A stretch of DNA of 11,990 nucleotides from an uncultured bacterium (GTDB lineage: Bacteria > Bacillota > Clostridia > Oscillospirales > Butyricicoccaceae), in NCBI GenBank assembly GCA_905215125.1, contig CAJMOV010000031.1:1-11990 (forward strand). Direction: 5' to 3'. The notes beneath the pieces were generated by a model. The model made no database searches. It was given only the letters and a program-made list of their open reading frames with translations, and was not told where the DNA came from. The translations under genes and the position numbers were made by a program. Shown one piece after another: positions 5,089-11,304 of this stretch; position 1 is the stretch's first letter, and each line of letters begins with the position of its first letter.

Positions 5089-6846
5089 ATGGATACAGTC
5101 AAGCTGAAAATCAACGGTATCGAGGTGGAAGCCCCCAAGAACGCCACCATCCTCGAAGCCGCCCGGATCGCCCATATCGACATCCCGACCCTGTGCTACC
5201 TCAAGGACATCAACGCTATCGGTGCCTGCCGCGTCTGCGTCTGCGAGGTCAAGGGCGCGCGCTCCTACGCCGCCGCCTGCGTCTACCCCGTTTCAGAGGG
5301 AATGGAGGTCTTTACCAACACCCCGAAAATTCGCGCCGCGCGCAAAAAGACCATCGAGCTTATCCTGTCGACCCACCGGCGCGAGTGCCTGTCCTGCGTG
5401 CGCAGCGGCAAGTGCGAGCTGCAGAAGCTGGCGCAGGAATACGGCTGCGACGAACACCGCTATGAGACAAGCGTCAAGACGCCCGACATCGTCGACGTCA
5501 ACGACGTTCTGATCCGAGACAACTCCAAGTGCGTGCTGTGCCGCCGCTGCGTCGCCGCCTGCAAGCACAACCAGGGCGTCGCCGTCATCGGCTGCAACGA
5601 GCGCGGGTACGAGACCCATGTCGCCCCGGCTTTTGACATGCCCCTGGCCGACACCGCCTGCATTTCCTGCGGGCAGTGCATCACCGTCTGCCCCACCGGC
5701 GCGCTGCGTGAGCGCGACGACACCGACAAAGTATGGAAGGCGTTGGCCGACCCCAAAAAGCATGTCGTCGTCGGCACAGCCCCCGCTGTGCGCGCCCAGA
5801 TTGGCGAGGAGTTCGGCTACCCCATGGGTACCAATACCGAGGGCAAGATGGCGGCCGCCCTGCGCCGCCTCGGCTTTGACGGCGTCTTTGACGTCGACAC
5901 AGCGGCCGATTTCACCATCATGGAGGAGGGGACCGAGTTTATCAGCCGCTTTACCGGCGGCGGCAAGCTGCCCCTCATCACCTCCTGCTCGCCCGGCTGG
6001 ATCAAGTTCTGCGAGTACAATTACCCTGACCTGCTCGATAACCTGTCGACCTGCAAGTCGCCCCAGCAGATGTTCGGCGCGCTGATGAAATCCTACTACG
6101 CCGACAAGAAAGGCATTGACCCGCAGGATCTCGTCGTCGTCACCGTCATGCCCTGCACCGCCAAGAAATTCGAGGTCAAGCGGCCCGAGATGGAGGTCGA
6201 CGGCCTGCGCGACGTCGACGTCACCATCACCACGCGCGAGTTTGCCCGCATGGTGCGCCAGGCCGGCATCATGTTTGAAAGCCTGCCGGAGGACGAGACC
6301 TTTGACCCGATGTTCGGCATCGCGTCCGGCGCGGCCCACATCTTTGGCGCGACGGGCGGCGTCATGGAAGCAGCGCTGCGCACCGTCGCCGAGGTCGTGA
6401 CCGGCAAGCCGCTGGAAAAGCTCGACTTTGACGACGTCCGTGGCACCACCGGCATCAAGGAAGCGGCCTATAAGGTGGGCGAGCACACGGTGCGTGTCGC
6501 CGTCGCCAGCGGCACGGCCAACGCCAAAAAGCTGCTCGACAGCGTCAAATCAGGCGAAAAGCAGTATGACTTTATCGAGATCATGGCCTGCCCGGGCGGC
6601 TGCGTAAACGGCGGCGGCCAGCCGCAGGTCCACGCATCAGTGCGCAACAATATCGACGTGCGCGCCCAGCGCGCCAAGGCGCTGTACAGCGAGGATGCCG
6701 GCATGAGGCTGCGTAAAAGCCATGAAAACCCCATCGTACCAGAGGTTTACGACAATTACCTAAAGTGCAAGCCTGGCGAGGGCCGCGCCCATCACCTGTT
6801 GCACACCCATTATACCGCCAGAAGCAAATACCCTGTAGGCAAATAA
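5089..6846 (+). CDS. hndD: [FeFe] hydrogenase catalytic subunit (HndD/HydA, NADH-dependent group A type)
   Basis: This 585-residue H-cluster subunit catalyses reversible 2H+ + 2e- to H2. A plant-type [2Fe-2S] domain has Cys36/47/50/64. The His-ligated [4Fe-4S] has His96, Cys100, Cys103 and Cys109. Two [4Fe-4S] motifs follow at Cys148/151/154/158 and Cys191/194/197/201. The H domain has L1 TSCSPGW (Cys300), L2 MPCTAKKFE (Cys356) and L3 MACPGGCVNGGGQP (Cys501, Cys505). The C-terminal small-subunit-like segment (about 527-580) ends with LLHTHY and is fused, as usual for this type. No Tat signal is present, so it is cytoplasmic. L1 has Ser where the clostridial CpI enzyme has Cys. A GGAAAGGAG site precedes the ATG. 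It is the last gene of the operon and is followed by a strong terminator. The maturases HydE, HydF and HydG are not in the window. Confidence 0.96.
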   Translation: MDTVKLKINGIEVEAPKNATILEAARIAHIDIPTLCYLKDINAIGACRVCVCEVKGARSYAAACVYPVSEGMEVFTNTPKIRAARKKTIELILSTHRRECLSCVRSGKCELQKLAQEYGCDEHRYETSVKTPDIVDVNDVLIRDNSKCVLCRRCVAACKHNQGVAVIGCNERGYETHVAPAFDMPLADTACISCGQCITVCPTGALRERDDTDKVWKALADPKKHVVVGTAPAVRAQIGEEFGYPMGTNTEGKMAAALRRLGFDGVFDVDTAADFTIMEEGTEFISRFTGGGKLPLITSCSPGWIKFCEYNYPDLLDNLSTCKSPQQMFGALMKSYYADKKGIDPQDLVVVTVMPCTAKKFEVKRPEMEVDGLRDVDVTITTREFARMVRQAGIMFESLPEDETFDPMFGIASGAAHIFGATGGVMEAALRTVAEVVTGKPLEKLDFDDVRGTTGIKEAAYKVGEHTVRVAVASGTANAKKLLDSVKSGEKQYDFIEIMACPGGCVNGGGQPQVHASVRNNIDVRAQRAKALYSEDAGMRLRKSHENPIVPEVYDNYLKCKPGEGRAHHLLHTHYTARSKYPVGK

Positions 6847-6859
6847 AGCCGCGTACAAA

Positions 6860-6886
6860 AGGGGGCCCCGCAGGGGCTCCCTTTTT
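6860..6886 (+). terminator. Rho-independent terminator of the hydrogenase operon
   Basis: A 10-bp stem with one G-T pair, AGGGGGCCCC (6860-6869) against GGGGCTCCCT (6873-6882), has a 3-base loop. It is followed by TTTT at 6883-6886. It lies 13 bases after the hndD stop. Confidence 0.92.
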
Positions 6887-6972
6887 ACTGTTACAGGAAA
6901 AGCCTGCGGACTGCAGCCTTATGGCGTACGGAAGCGGCTGGGCGAAAAGAGATATATTTGTAATATTTATGC

Positions 6973-7001
6973 TTGACATTATAGATGTGTAGTGATATAT
7001 T
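6973..7001 (+). promoter_or_regulatory. Sigma-A promoter of the DUF3796-XRE cassette
   Basis: A perfect TTGACA (6973-6978) and TATATT (6996-7001) are spaced by 17 bases, with TGA (6993-6995) forming an extended -10. It lies about 50 bases upstream of the ATG at 7049. It also shows that an in-frame GTG at 6992 cannot be the translation start. Confidence 0.8.
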
Positions 7002-7029
7002 TATCTCATAAAGATACAAAATTATCTCA
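7001..7029. promoter_or_regulatory. Possible operator: TTATCTCA direct repeat and short inverted repeat over the start of transcription
   Basis: TTATCTCA occurs at 7001-7008 and again at 7022-7029, exactly 21 bases (two helical turns) apart. TATCT (7002-7006) and AGATA (7012-7016) also form a small inverted repeat. The site directly follows the -10 box, a fitting place for autorepression by the XRE protein of the same operon. Confidence 0.4.
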
Positions 7030-7048
7030 CTCTGAAGGAGAAAGAACC

Positions 7049-7690
7049 ATGTTGAAAAAGCAAATGAAAAGAATCATCCTGATGGGTATAGCCTGTGCGG
7101 CGCTTCTCATCGCAGGGGTGACATACTCCCTGCTCTGCAATGAAGGGCGATGGGTCAAGGAAATGGATATGTCGGAATATGTCTTTTCTGTCAAAGATAT
7201 CCCCATGCTGGCAATCGGGGCGGTCATTGCCGCATATGCGGTCTATATTGTAGTCATCTGCGCCAAAGCAGCCTTTGCCAAAAGGCAGGCGGACAGGACA
7301 TATACCAGGAAGGTATCTCCGCTGTGGGGCCTCTGCGGCGTATTCGGCTTTTTGGGGTTTGGCGGCTTTTGGACATACCATGAATACGGGCAGATATTCC
7401 CATTTATTTTCTTTGTATTTTTTGGCCTGTTCGGCCTGTTTTTTGAAGGCAAGCTCTCCCACACCCTGGAAGATGAGCTTTTTCAGCAAAACAGACAAAA
7501 AGCGCAGCTGAAGGCATATAAAACGGGCTTTGTCCTGTTGTTTGCTGTCATATGGCTTATGGGAATGGGGATGTTTTCACATAATGTGGAATGGTGCGCA
7601 ATTTTTATGCTCATTTCGATCTCGCTTATTTATGCCCTGGTCCTGTTTCTCAGCGCGTATTTCCTGTATCGCTATGAGAAAGGGGAATAA
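7049..7690 (+). CDS. DUF3796-like multi-pass membrane protein
   Basis: This 213-residue integral membrane protein has about five or six hydrophobic segments. They lie near 9-30 (IILMGIACAALLIAGVTYSL), 51-71, 91-107, 112-130, 152-170 and 178-200. The centre WGLCGVFGFLGFGGFWTY is the sort of Gly/Phe-rich motif seen in DUF3796 proteins, which are often encoded beside small XRE regulators. The function of the family is unknown. The start at ATG 7049 is set by AAGGAG at 7035-7040, eight bases upstream. The XRE gene begins three bases after its stop. Base composition is clearly more AT-rich than in the preceding hydrogenase genes, which hints at separate ancestry. Confidence 0.8.
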   Translation: MLKKQMKRIILMGIACAALLIAGVTYSLLCNEGRWVKEMDMSEYVFSVKDIPMLAIGAVIAAYAVYIVVICAKAAFAKRQADRTYTRKVSPLWGLCGVFGFLGFGGFWTYHEYGQIFPFIFFVFFGLFGLFFEGKLSHTLEDELFQQNRQKAQLKAYKTGFVLLFAVIWLMGMGMFSHNVEWCAIFMLISISLIYALVLFLSAYFLYRYEKGE

Positions 7691-7693
7691 AAC

Positions 7694-7897
7694 ATGGGAG
7701 CAGATTTTGTTTGCAACTTAAAGGCATATCGTGTAGCGCAGGGGTGGACACAGGAACAGCTTGCGGAAATTGTCGGCGTCCGGCGCGAAACCATCATGCG
7801 GCTGGAAAAGGCGCAGTATAATCCGTCGCTCAAATTAGCGATTGATATTTCAAGGGCTGTCAAGGCCCCGATAGAAGACATCTTTATTTTTAAATAA
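7694..7897 (+). CDS. Small XRE-family HTH regulator (partner of the DUF3796-like protein)
   Basis: The protein has 67 residues and is almost entirely one HTH_3/Cro-CI domain. The scaffold TQEQLAEIVGVRRETIMRLE contains the two HTH helices, followed by KAQYNPSLKLAIDISRA and the short end IEDIFIF. There is no effector or oligomerisation domain, as in other short YgzD/YozG-like regulators that sit beside membrane proteins. The ATG at 7694 has AAAGGGGAA upstream, inside the end of the DUF3796-like gene, so the two are translated from one transcript. A likely target is its own promoter at 6973-7029 (inference). Confidence 0.93.
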   Translation: MGADFVCNLKAYRVAQGWTQEQLAEIVGVRRETIMRLEKAQYNPSLKLAIDISRAVKAPIEDIFIFK

Positions 7898-7916
7898 AGC
7901 TGCGTTTCCCGCGAGG

Positions 7917-7943
7917 AAAAAGACGCCTTTGGGCGTCTTTTTT
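7917..7943 (+). terminator. Rho-independent terminator after the first XRE gene
   Basis: GACGCC (7922-7927) and GGCGTC (7932-7937) form a stem extended by flanking A-T pairs (AAAAA at 7917-7921 with T's from 7938), with a TTTG loop and a run of six T's at 7938-7943. The A and T flanks make it able to work in both directions. Confidence 0.93.
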
Positions 7944-8086
7944 ACGGACGGCCGGAAGGGCGGGGGTTTTTCGTATGGCCAGCCCGCGGCAATGCCCCCT
8001 GTTCAGGCGGGGTAAATTGCTGATACACAGTACATGTATAAATATATAGCAAATAATATACAAAAAGTATTTAAACTAAAATAAAA
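7944..8086. other. Intergenic stretch with no recognised gene
   Basis: The first ~80 bases are GC-rich and the rest is strongly AT-rich, starting with a TACATGTA palindrome near 8033. I see no coding frame, RNA gene or clear second promoter. The AT-rich half leads directly into the operator-promoter region of the second XRE cassette. Confidence 0.5.
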
Positions 8087-8106
8087 ATGTAAAGTATACT
8101 TGACAT
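8087..8106. promoter_or_regulatory. Operator O1 of the second XRE cassette (overlaps the -35 box)
   Basis: ATGTAAAGT (8087-8095), a 2-base centre and ACTTGACAT (8098-8106) form an inverted repeat with one mismatch. The -35 hexamer TTGACA (8100-8105) is inside the right arm, so a bound regulator would hide it from RNA polymerase. Confidence 0.75.
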
Positions 8107-8127
8107 TGCTGGGAAAGCTGATAGAAT
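8100..8127 (+). promoter_or_regulatory. Sigma-A promoter of the second XRE cassette
   Basis: TTGACA (8100-8105) and TAGAAT (8122-8127) are spaced by 16 bases. The promoter is bracketed by operator copies O1 and O2. Confidence 0.75.
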
Positions 8128-8132
8128 AAATG

Positions 8133-8152
8133 ATGTAAAGTAAACTTTACAT
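8133..8152. promoter_or_regulatory. Operator O2 of the second XRE cassette (perfect palindrome)
   Basis: ATGTAAAGT (8133-8141), AA and ACTTTACAT (8144-8152) form a perfect 9-bp inverted repeat with a 2-base centre. It lies at the predicted start of transcription and ends three bases before the Shine-Dalgarno AGGAGG. Its centre is 46 bases from that of O1. Confidence 0.8.
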
Positions 8153-8165
8153 TCAGGAGGGAGAA

Positions 8166-8369
8166 ATGAAAAACCGACTGGAAGAGCTGCGCAGGCAGCG
8201 GGGCGTCCGACAGGAGGAATTGGCTGAAGCGCTCTGCGTTTCACGGCAGACGGTCAGCTCGCTGGAAAAGGGGAGGTATAACCCATCCATCCTGCTTGCT
8301 TTTAAAATTGCCCGCTACTTTGATATGCGCATCGAGGATGTTTTTATCTACGAGGAGGAAGAACAATGA
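8166..8369 (+). CDS. Small XRE-family HTH regulator, probably autoregulatory
   Basis: The 67-residue protein is a single HTH_3 domain. VRQEELAEALCVSRQTVSSLE contains the helices, followed by KGRYNPSILLAFKIARYFDMRIEDVFIY and an acidic tail EEEEQ. It is the same architecture as the regulator at 7694-7897, with a shared YNPS and IEDxFI framework, but the recognition helix differs. AGGAGGGAG precedes the ATG. Two copies of an ATGTAAAGT-type operator flank its promoter, which strongly suggests that it controls its own transcription. The stop overlaps the ATG of the next gene (ATGA), so the pair is translationally coupled. Confidence 0.95.
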   Translation: MKNRLEELRRQRGVRQEELAEALCVSRQTVSSLEKGRYNPSILLAFKIARYFDMRIEDVFIYEEEEQ

Positions 8370-8791
8370 AAAGCAAAAAAAGTGCAGTCATCGCTCTGAC
8401 AGGGCTTGCCATTCTGGCGGCCGGCTTTATCCTTCTGAAGGCCGTGCCGGATGGAGGCGCGCCGAAGGTGCTTGCCTATGTGTGCATCGGTTTGGGATGC
8501 GGAGCCTTTGGGCATGGTATGGGAGACTTTTTGGGGAACCGCGCCCTGAAAAGGGATCCCGGCTTGGCCCGGCAGCTGGAAGTCGAACGGGGAGATGAAC
8601 GGAATATCGCTCTGGCCAACGCGGCGAAGGCCCGCGCCTTCGACGCGGCGCTGTACCTTTTCGGCGCGCTGATGCTGGCCTTCGCCCTCATGCAGGTCGA
8701 GCTGGCGGCCATCCTGCTGCTGGTCGCCGCCTATCTTTTCGTCGCGGGGTATAGCATCTACTGGCGCTGCCGTCTGGATAAGGAAATGTAG
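8366..8791 (+). CDS. Small membrane protein of the DUF2178/DUF6442-like group, coupled to XRE regulator
   Basis: This 141-residue protein has four predicted membrane segments: about 8-25, 34-54, 93-110 and 113-130. The loop between the second and third holds the motif GDERNIALANAAKARAFD. This DER-I-x-NxAKAxAFD pattern marks small membrane proteins of the DUF2178/DUF6442 type that accompany short XRE regulators in Firmicutes. The function is unknown; a stress- or signal-linked partner of the regulator is only a guess. The ATG overlaps the stop of the XRE gene, and GGAGGAAG lies just upstream. The exact DUF name is less certain than the pairing. Confidence 0.8.
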   Translation: MKSKKSAVIALTGLAILAAGFILLKAVPDGGAPKVLAYVCIGLGCGAFGHGMGDFLGNRALKRDPGLARQLEVERGDERNIALANAAKARAFDAALYLFGALMLAFALMQVELAAILLLVAAYLFVAGYSIYWRCRLDKEM

Positions 8792-8805
8792 GCAGGCGGT
8801 ATTTC

Positions 8806-8834
8806 TTGATACCTGCTGCAGAGAAAAATATAAT
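8806..8834 (+). promoter_or_regulatory. Sigma-A promoter for the traX-like gene
   Basis: TTGATA (8806-8811) and a consensus TATAAT (8829-8834) are separated by exactly 17 bases. Transcription would start near 8841, at the first bases of the hairpin that terminates the preceding operon. Confidence 0.7.
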
Positions 8835-8839
8835 AAAAG

Positions 8840-8865
8840 CAGGCCCCGGGCAAGGGGCCTGTTTT
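8840..8865 (+). terminator. Rho-independent terminator of the second XRE cassette
   Basis: CAGGCCCC (8840-8847) and GGGGCCTG (8854-8861) form a perfect 8-bp stem with a 6-base loop, followed by TTTT (8862-8865). The stem begins where the downstream promoter at 8806-8834 would start its transcript. Confidence 0.88.
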
Positions 8866-8893
8866 GTCAAGGCAGCGAAAAAGGGGGCAGAAG

Positions 8894-9639
8894 ATGAACA
8901 GAAGCACACTGAAGATGACGGCGCTCGTTTCCATGCTGCTCGACCACATAGGCGCTGTCATTGTCTGGCCCTTGTATCTTGACGCCTGCGCGGTTGACGG
9001 CGTCCATATGCTGGGGGATCTGATCCCCGAGCAGGCGAGGAAGATTTATATGCTTTACCTGGCGCTGCGGATCGTCGGGCGGCTGGCCTTTCCCATCTTT
9101 GCTTTCATGGTTGTCGAAGGCGTCGCCCACACGCGCAGCGTGAAGAAATATGTCGGCAGGCTTTTCCTGTTCGCCGTGCTTTCAGAAATCCCATACGACC
9201 TGGCCATGACAGACAGTTTGTTTTATCCATGGGGCAGAATGTGCTGTGGACGTTTGCCATTGCGGCAGCCATGCTCTGGGCGCTGGAAACATACGCTGTC
9301 AGCAGGGGCGCAGGGGAAAGGGGAACGCTGCACGCCGCCGCCGTCATCGCCGCCGCGGTGCTTGCGAGCGTATTTTGCGACGGCGGGGTGGGCGGAATCC
9401 TGCTCATCGCCTGCATGTACTTGTTCAAAGGGGATAAAAAGCGCTGGTGGCTGGGCTACGTCCTGTCCCTATGCGTTTTGACGGTGCTGGGCATGACAGT
9501 GCAGGTTTTCGCCATCCTGGCCCTTTTCCTGCTGCAAGAGTACAACGGGCAAAAAGGCAGGGAATACAAAGCCCTGTTCTATGTGTTTTACCCCGCCCAT
9601 CTGCTGGCCCTGTGGGGCGTTGCGGCACTGATTGCGTAA
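8894..9639 (+). pseudogene. TraX-family membrane protein, broken by a single-base frameshift near 9231-9234
   Basis: The two halves of one TraX-type (acyltransferase-like, multi-pass) membrane protein lie in adjacent frames. The first half starts at ATG 8894 after AAGGGGG and contains LKMTALVSMLLDHIGA, then RIVGRLAFPIFAFMVVEG and LSEIPYDLAMTDSLFYPWG. It then leaves the family pattern and runs out of frame to a stop at 9481. The second half, from about 9232 in another frame, gives GQNVLWTFAIA, CDGGVGGILLIACMYLF, LFLLQEYNGQKG and the end ALFYVFYPAHLLALWG. Adding one G to the GGGG run at 9231-9234 joins YPWG to QNVLW exactly and restores a protein of about 248 residues. It could be a true mutation, a phase-variable tract or an assembly error. 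Chromosomal TraX-like proteins have no firm function; the conjugation TraX acetylates pilin. Confidence 0.85.
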
Positions 9640-9722
9640 AGCAGGCCGGCGCCCGCGCCGCTGTGCGCGGAGGTACAGCCCCATTTTATGAGGGATACAG
9701 GCACAGCCGGCGGCGTTTTCCC

Positions 9723-9751
9723 TTGACACCTGCGTGGGGGCAAAGTAGAAT
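9723..9751 (+). promoter_or_regulatory. Sigma-A promoter of the HD-VOC operon
   Basis: A perfect TTGACA (9723-9728) and TAGAAT (9746-9751) are spaced by 17 bases. It lies about 60 bases before the ATG at 9811. Confidence 0.8.
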
Positions 9752-9810
9752 GGGAGCAAGCGCTGCCTGCGGCAGGGCCGAAAGCCAAAGGAGACAGGAG
9801 AGATCAGACG

Positions 9811-10314
9811 ATGGAATCCATGCTCGACGCCCTTGCCCTGCGCATGATAGAGCACGATAGAGGGGACGCGCGCCGCATCCAGCACTTTATCAAGGTACAC
9901 AGCCTGGCGCGCCTTATCGGCCGGAGAGAAAGCCTGGATGATGTCACTCTCCTGACGCTGGAAGCCGCGGCGCTTGTCCACGACATCGGTATCCGTATTG
10001 CTGAAGAGAAGTACGGCGCCTGCAGCGGCGAGTTGCAGCAGCGGGAGGGGCCGGAGCCGGCCAGGCGCATGCTGCTGGACGTCGGCTTTGCACCTGCTGT
10101 CGCCGATCGCGTCGCCTGGCTGGTAGGCCATCACCACACCTATACTGGCGTCGACGGCGTGGATTATCGTATTTTGCTGGAAGCTGATTTTCTGGTTAAC
10201 CTGTATGAGGAGGGCTGCGCTGCGTCGGAAATCGATGCGGCGTGGCGCAATATCTTTCGGACAAGGACGGGCAAAGAGATCTGCCGCGCCATGTTCGAGT
10301 TGAAAAAAGAGTGA
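9811..10314 (+). CDS. HD-domain phosphohydrolase
   Basis: The 167-residue soluble protein carries a complete HD metal site. His30 lies in FIKVHSLARLIG, His57-Asp58 in AALVHDIGIR, a His cluster at 107-109 in VGHHHTY, and Asp126 in LLEADFLVN. HD proteins of this size hydrolyse phosphate esters of nucleotides or other small phosphorylated compounds; the substrate cannot be read from the sequence. No GAF, PAS, TGS or synthetase domain is attached, so it is not a Rel-type or HD-GYP protein. AGGAGA (9795-9800) lies about ten bases before the ATG. The VOC gene begins 12 bases after its stop behind its own strong Shine-Dalgarno, so the two form an operon. Confidence 0.9.
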   Translation: MESMLDALALRMIEHDRGDARRIQHFIKVHSLARLIGRRESLDDVTLLTLEAAALVHDIGIRIAEEKYGACSGELQQREGPEPARRMLLDVGFAPAVADRVAWLVGHHHTYTGVDGVDYRILLEADFLVNLYEEGCAASEIDAAWRNIFRTRTGKEICRAMFELKKE

Positions 10315-10326
10315 GGAGGGGTCACG

Positions 10327-10704
10327 ATGGCCTTTGCAAGCGGCGTAACATTTCTGCCCTGCAGCGATATTGAAAGAACCCACCGTTTTTACCACGGCTG
10401 CCTGGGACTCAAGCTGGAAATGTCTACAAACGGCGGCATGGCCCGCATCTATGACACCGGCTGCGGATTCTGGGGATTTGTTCAGTATAGCGACGGCCGC
10501 GCTATCCCGTCGGGGGAAAAGGGGGTCTGCCTGTCCCTCAACTGCCACGACAAGGGGGAGGTCGACCGGCTTTTCCGCCTGGTGACGGCCCGTGGGGCCG
10601 AGGTCATCGCCCCGCCGCAGATGCACGGGACCTTTCCCGTTTATTCGGGCTTCTTCCGCGACCCGGACGGATATCGGGTGGAATTGCAGCGGGTGCTTTT
10701 ATAG
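10327..10704 (+). CDS. VOC-family (glyoxalase/bleomycin-resistance-like) protein
   Basis: This 125-residue protein has one vicinal-oxygen-chelate fold. The N-terminal half is VTFLPCSDIERTHRFYHGCLGLKLE, the middle contains GVCLSLNCHDKGEVDRLFRLV, and the typical end is SGFFRDPDGYRVELQRV. Glu119 in RVELQ sits at the usual last metal-ligand position. The first strand lacks the common His ligand, so a classical glyoxalase I reaction is unlikely. Substrate and activity remain open. It follows the HD-domain gene by 12 bases with a GAGGAGGGG ribosome binding site and shares its promoter at 9723. I see no clear terminator immediately after it. Confidence 0.9.
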   Translation: MAFASGVTFLPCSDIERTHRFYHGCLGLKLEMSTNGGMARIYDTGCGFWGFVQYSDGRAIPSGEKGVCLSLNCHDKGEVDRLFRLVTARGAEVIAPPQMHGTFPVYSGFFRDPDGYRVELQRVLL

Positions 10705-10799
10705 GGGCGGCCTGTATGCCTGGCATTAAGAACGGTTAAGCTGCCGCCGCTATGAAAGAATTTTTGCCGCTATCACATTCTGAGCCAGGGGGGATGCGC

Positions 10800-11249
10800 A
10801 TGAGACACGCTGTAGGACTGGCGCTGCTTGTGGGCCTTGGGCTGCTTTTGGCTGCCTTTGCGGCCGACATTGCGTTGGCTTCCGGCGGCTGCCGGCCCTT
10901 GCTTTACCGTGTCTCTATGGAGGATCCGGCCGGCGAAGGCGTCTATTACAGCTCGGCTTTTTATGTCATCCGAACGACGCCGGAGGGATACAGCGTCCGC
11001 TTTAAAATTGCGGGAAGCTGGCTGGCCTGCCCTCTTCTTCTGGCCGTTTTGGGCGGGCTGCTGGCTTATGAAACAGGGGCGGCCTTGCCAGGGTGCTGGC
11101 TGGCGGCGGCCGCATTGGCGCTGGCCATTGCCTTTTTTCCAAGCGGCGACAAAAATCTGCCCGGCCTGGCCGTCACCGACTTTGCGGCACCTCTGTGCCT
11201 GACCTATGCGCTGGGTCGCAGGATCGAAGACAAGGCAAGGCCGCGCTGA
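10800..11249 (+). CDS. Unrecognised small membrane protein (149 aa)
   Basis: I do not recognise the family. A hydrophobic N-terminal segment (about 4-26, Leu/Ala-rich, ending DIALASGG) acts as a signal anchor. An extracytoplasmic-looking stretch of about 35 residues follows, with VYYSSAFYVIRTTPEGYSVRFKI. Three further hydrophobic segments lie near 65-85, 90-108 and 118-135, before a basic C-terminus. The start at 10800 is preferred because GGGGGG (10788-10793) lies six bases upstream; in-frame ATGs at 10752 and 10794 have no usable site. The frame has good codon structure and ends shortly before a strong terminator. Neighbours give no functional hint. Confidence 0.65.
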   Translation: MRHAVGLALLVGLGLLLAAFAADIALASGGCRPLLYRVSMEDPAGEGVYYSSAFYVIRTTPEGYSVRFKIAGSWLACPLLLAVLGGLLAYETGAALPGCWLAAAALALAIAFFPSGDKNLPGLAVTDFAAPLCLTYALGRRIEDKARPR

Positions 11250-11266
11250 CAGCGCAGCAGACAGCA

Positions 11267-11293
11267 GAAAGCGCCCCGGAATGGGGCGCTTTC
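11267..11293. terminator. Strong terminator between convergent genes
   Basis: GAAAGCGCCCC (11267-11277) and GGGGCGCTTTC (11283-11293) form a perfect 11-bp stem with a GGAAT loop, followed by GTTTTGC on the plus strand. It ends the membrane protein gene and can also serve the convergent ribU gene, although the T run on that side is poor. Confidence 0.85.
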
Positions 11294-11304
11294 GTTTTGC
11301 AGAT

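Noticed and set aside
5293..6486. A 397-codon open frame on the minus strand opposite hndD
   Set aside because: It lies wholly inside the hydrogenase gene, arises from GC-rich codon bias, has no Shine-Dalgarno and shows no domain pattern, while the plus strand carries every H-cluster motif.
6992..7048. An upstream GTG start that would lengthen the DUF3796-like protein by 19 residues
   Set aside because: The GTG overlaps the -10 region of a near-consensus promoter, so it would lie upstream of the transcript start; the ATG at 7049 has a good Shine-Dalgarno.
9640..9722. Possible terminator or repeat after traX in the GC-rich stretch (GGCGC/GCGCC palindrome)
   Set aside because: The short palindrome has no T run and is expected by chance in such GC-rich DNA.
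9469..10626. A 385-codon open frame on the minus strand across traX, the HD and the VOC genes
   Set aside because: It spans three well-supported plus-strand genes and a promoter, and its composition is low-information; it is a shadow frame.
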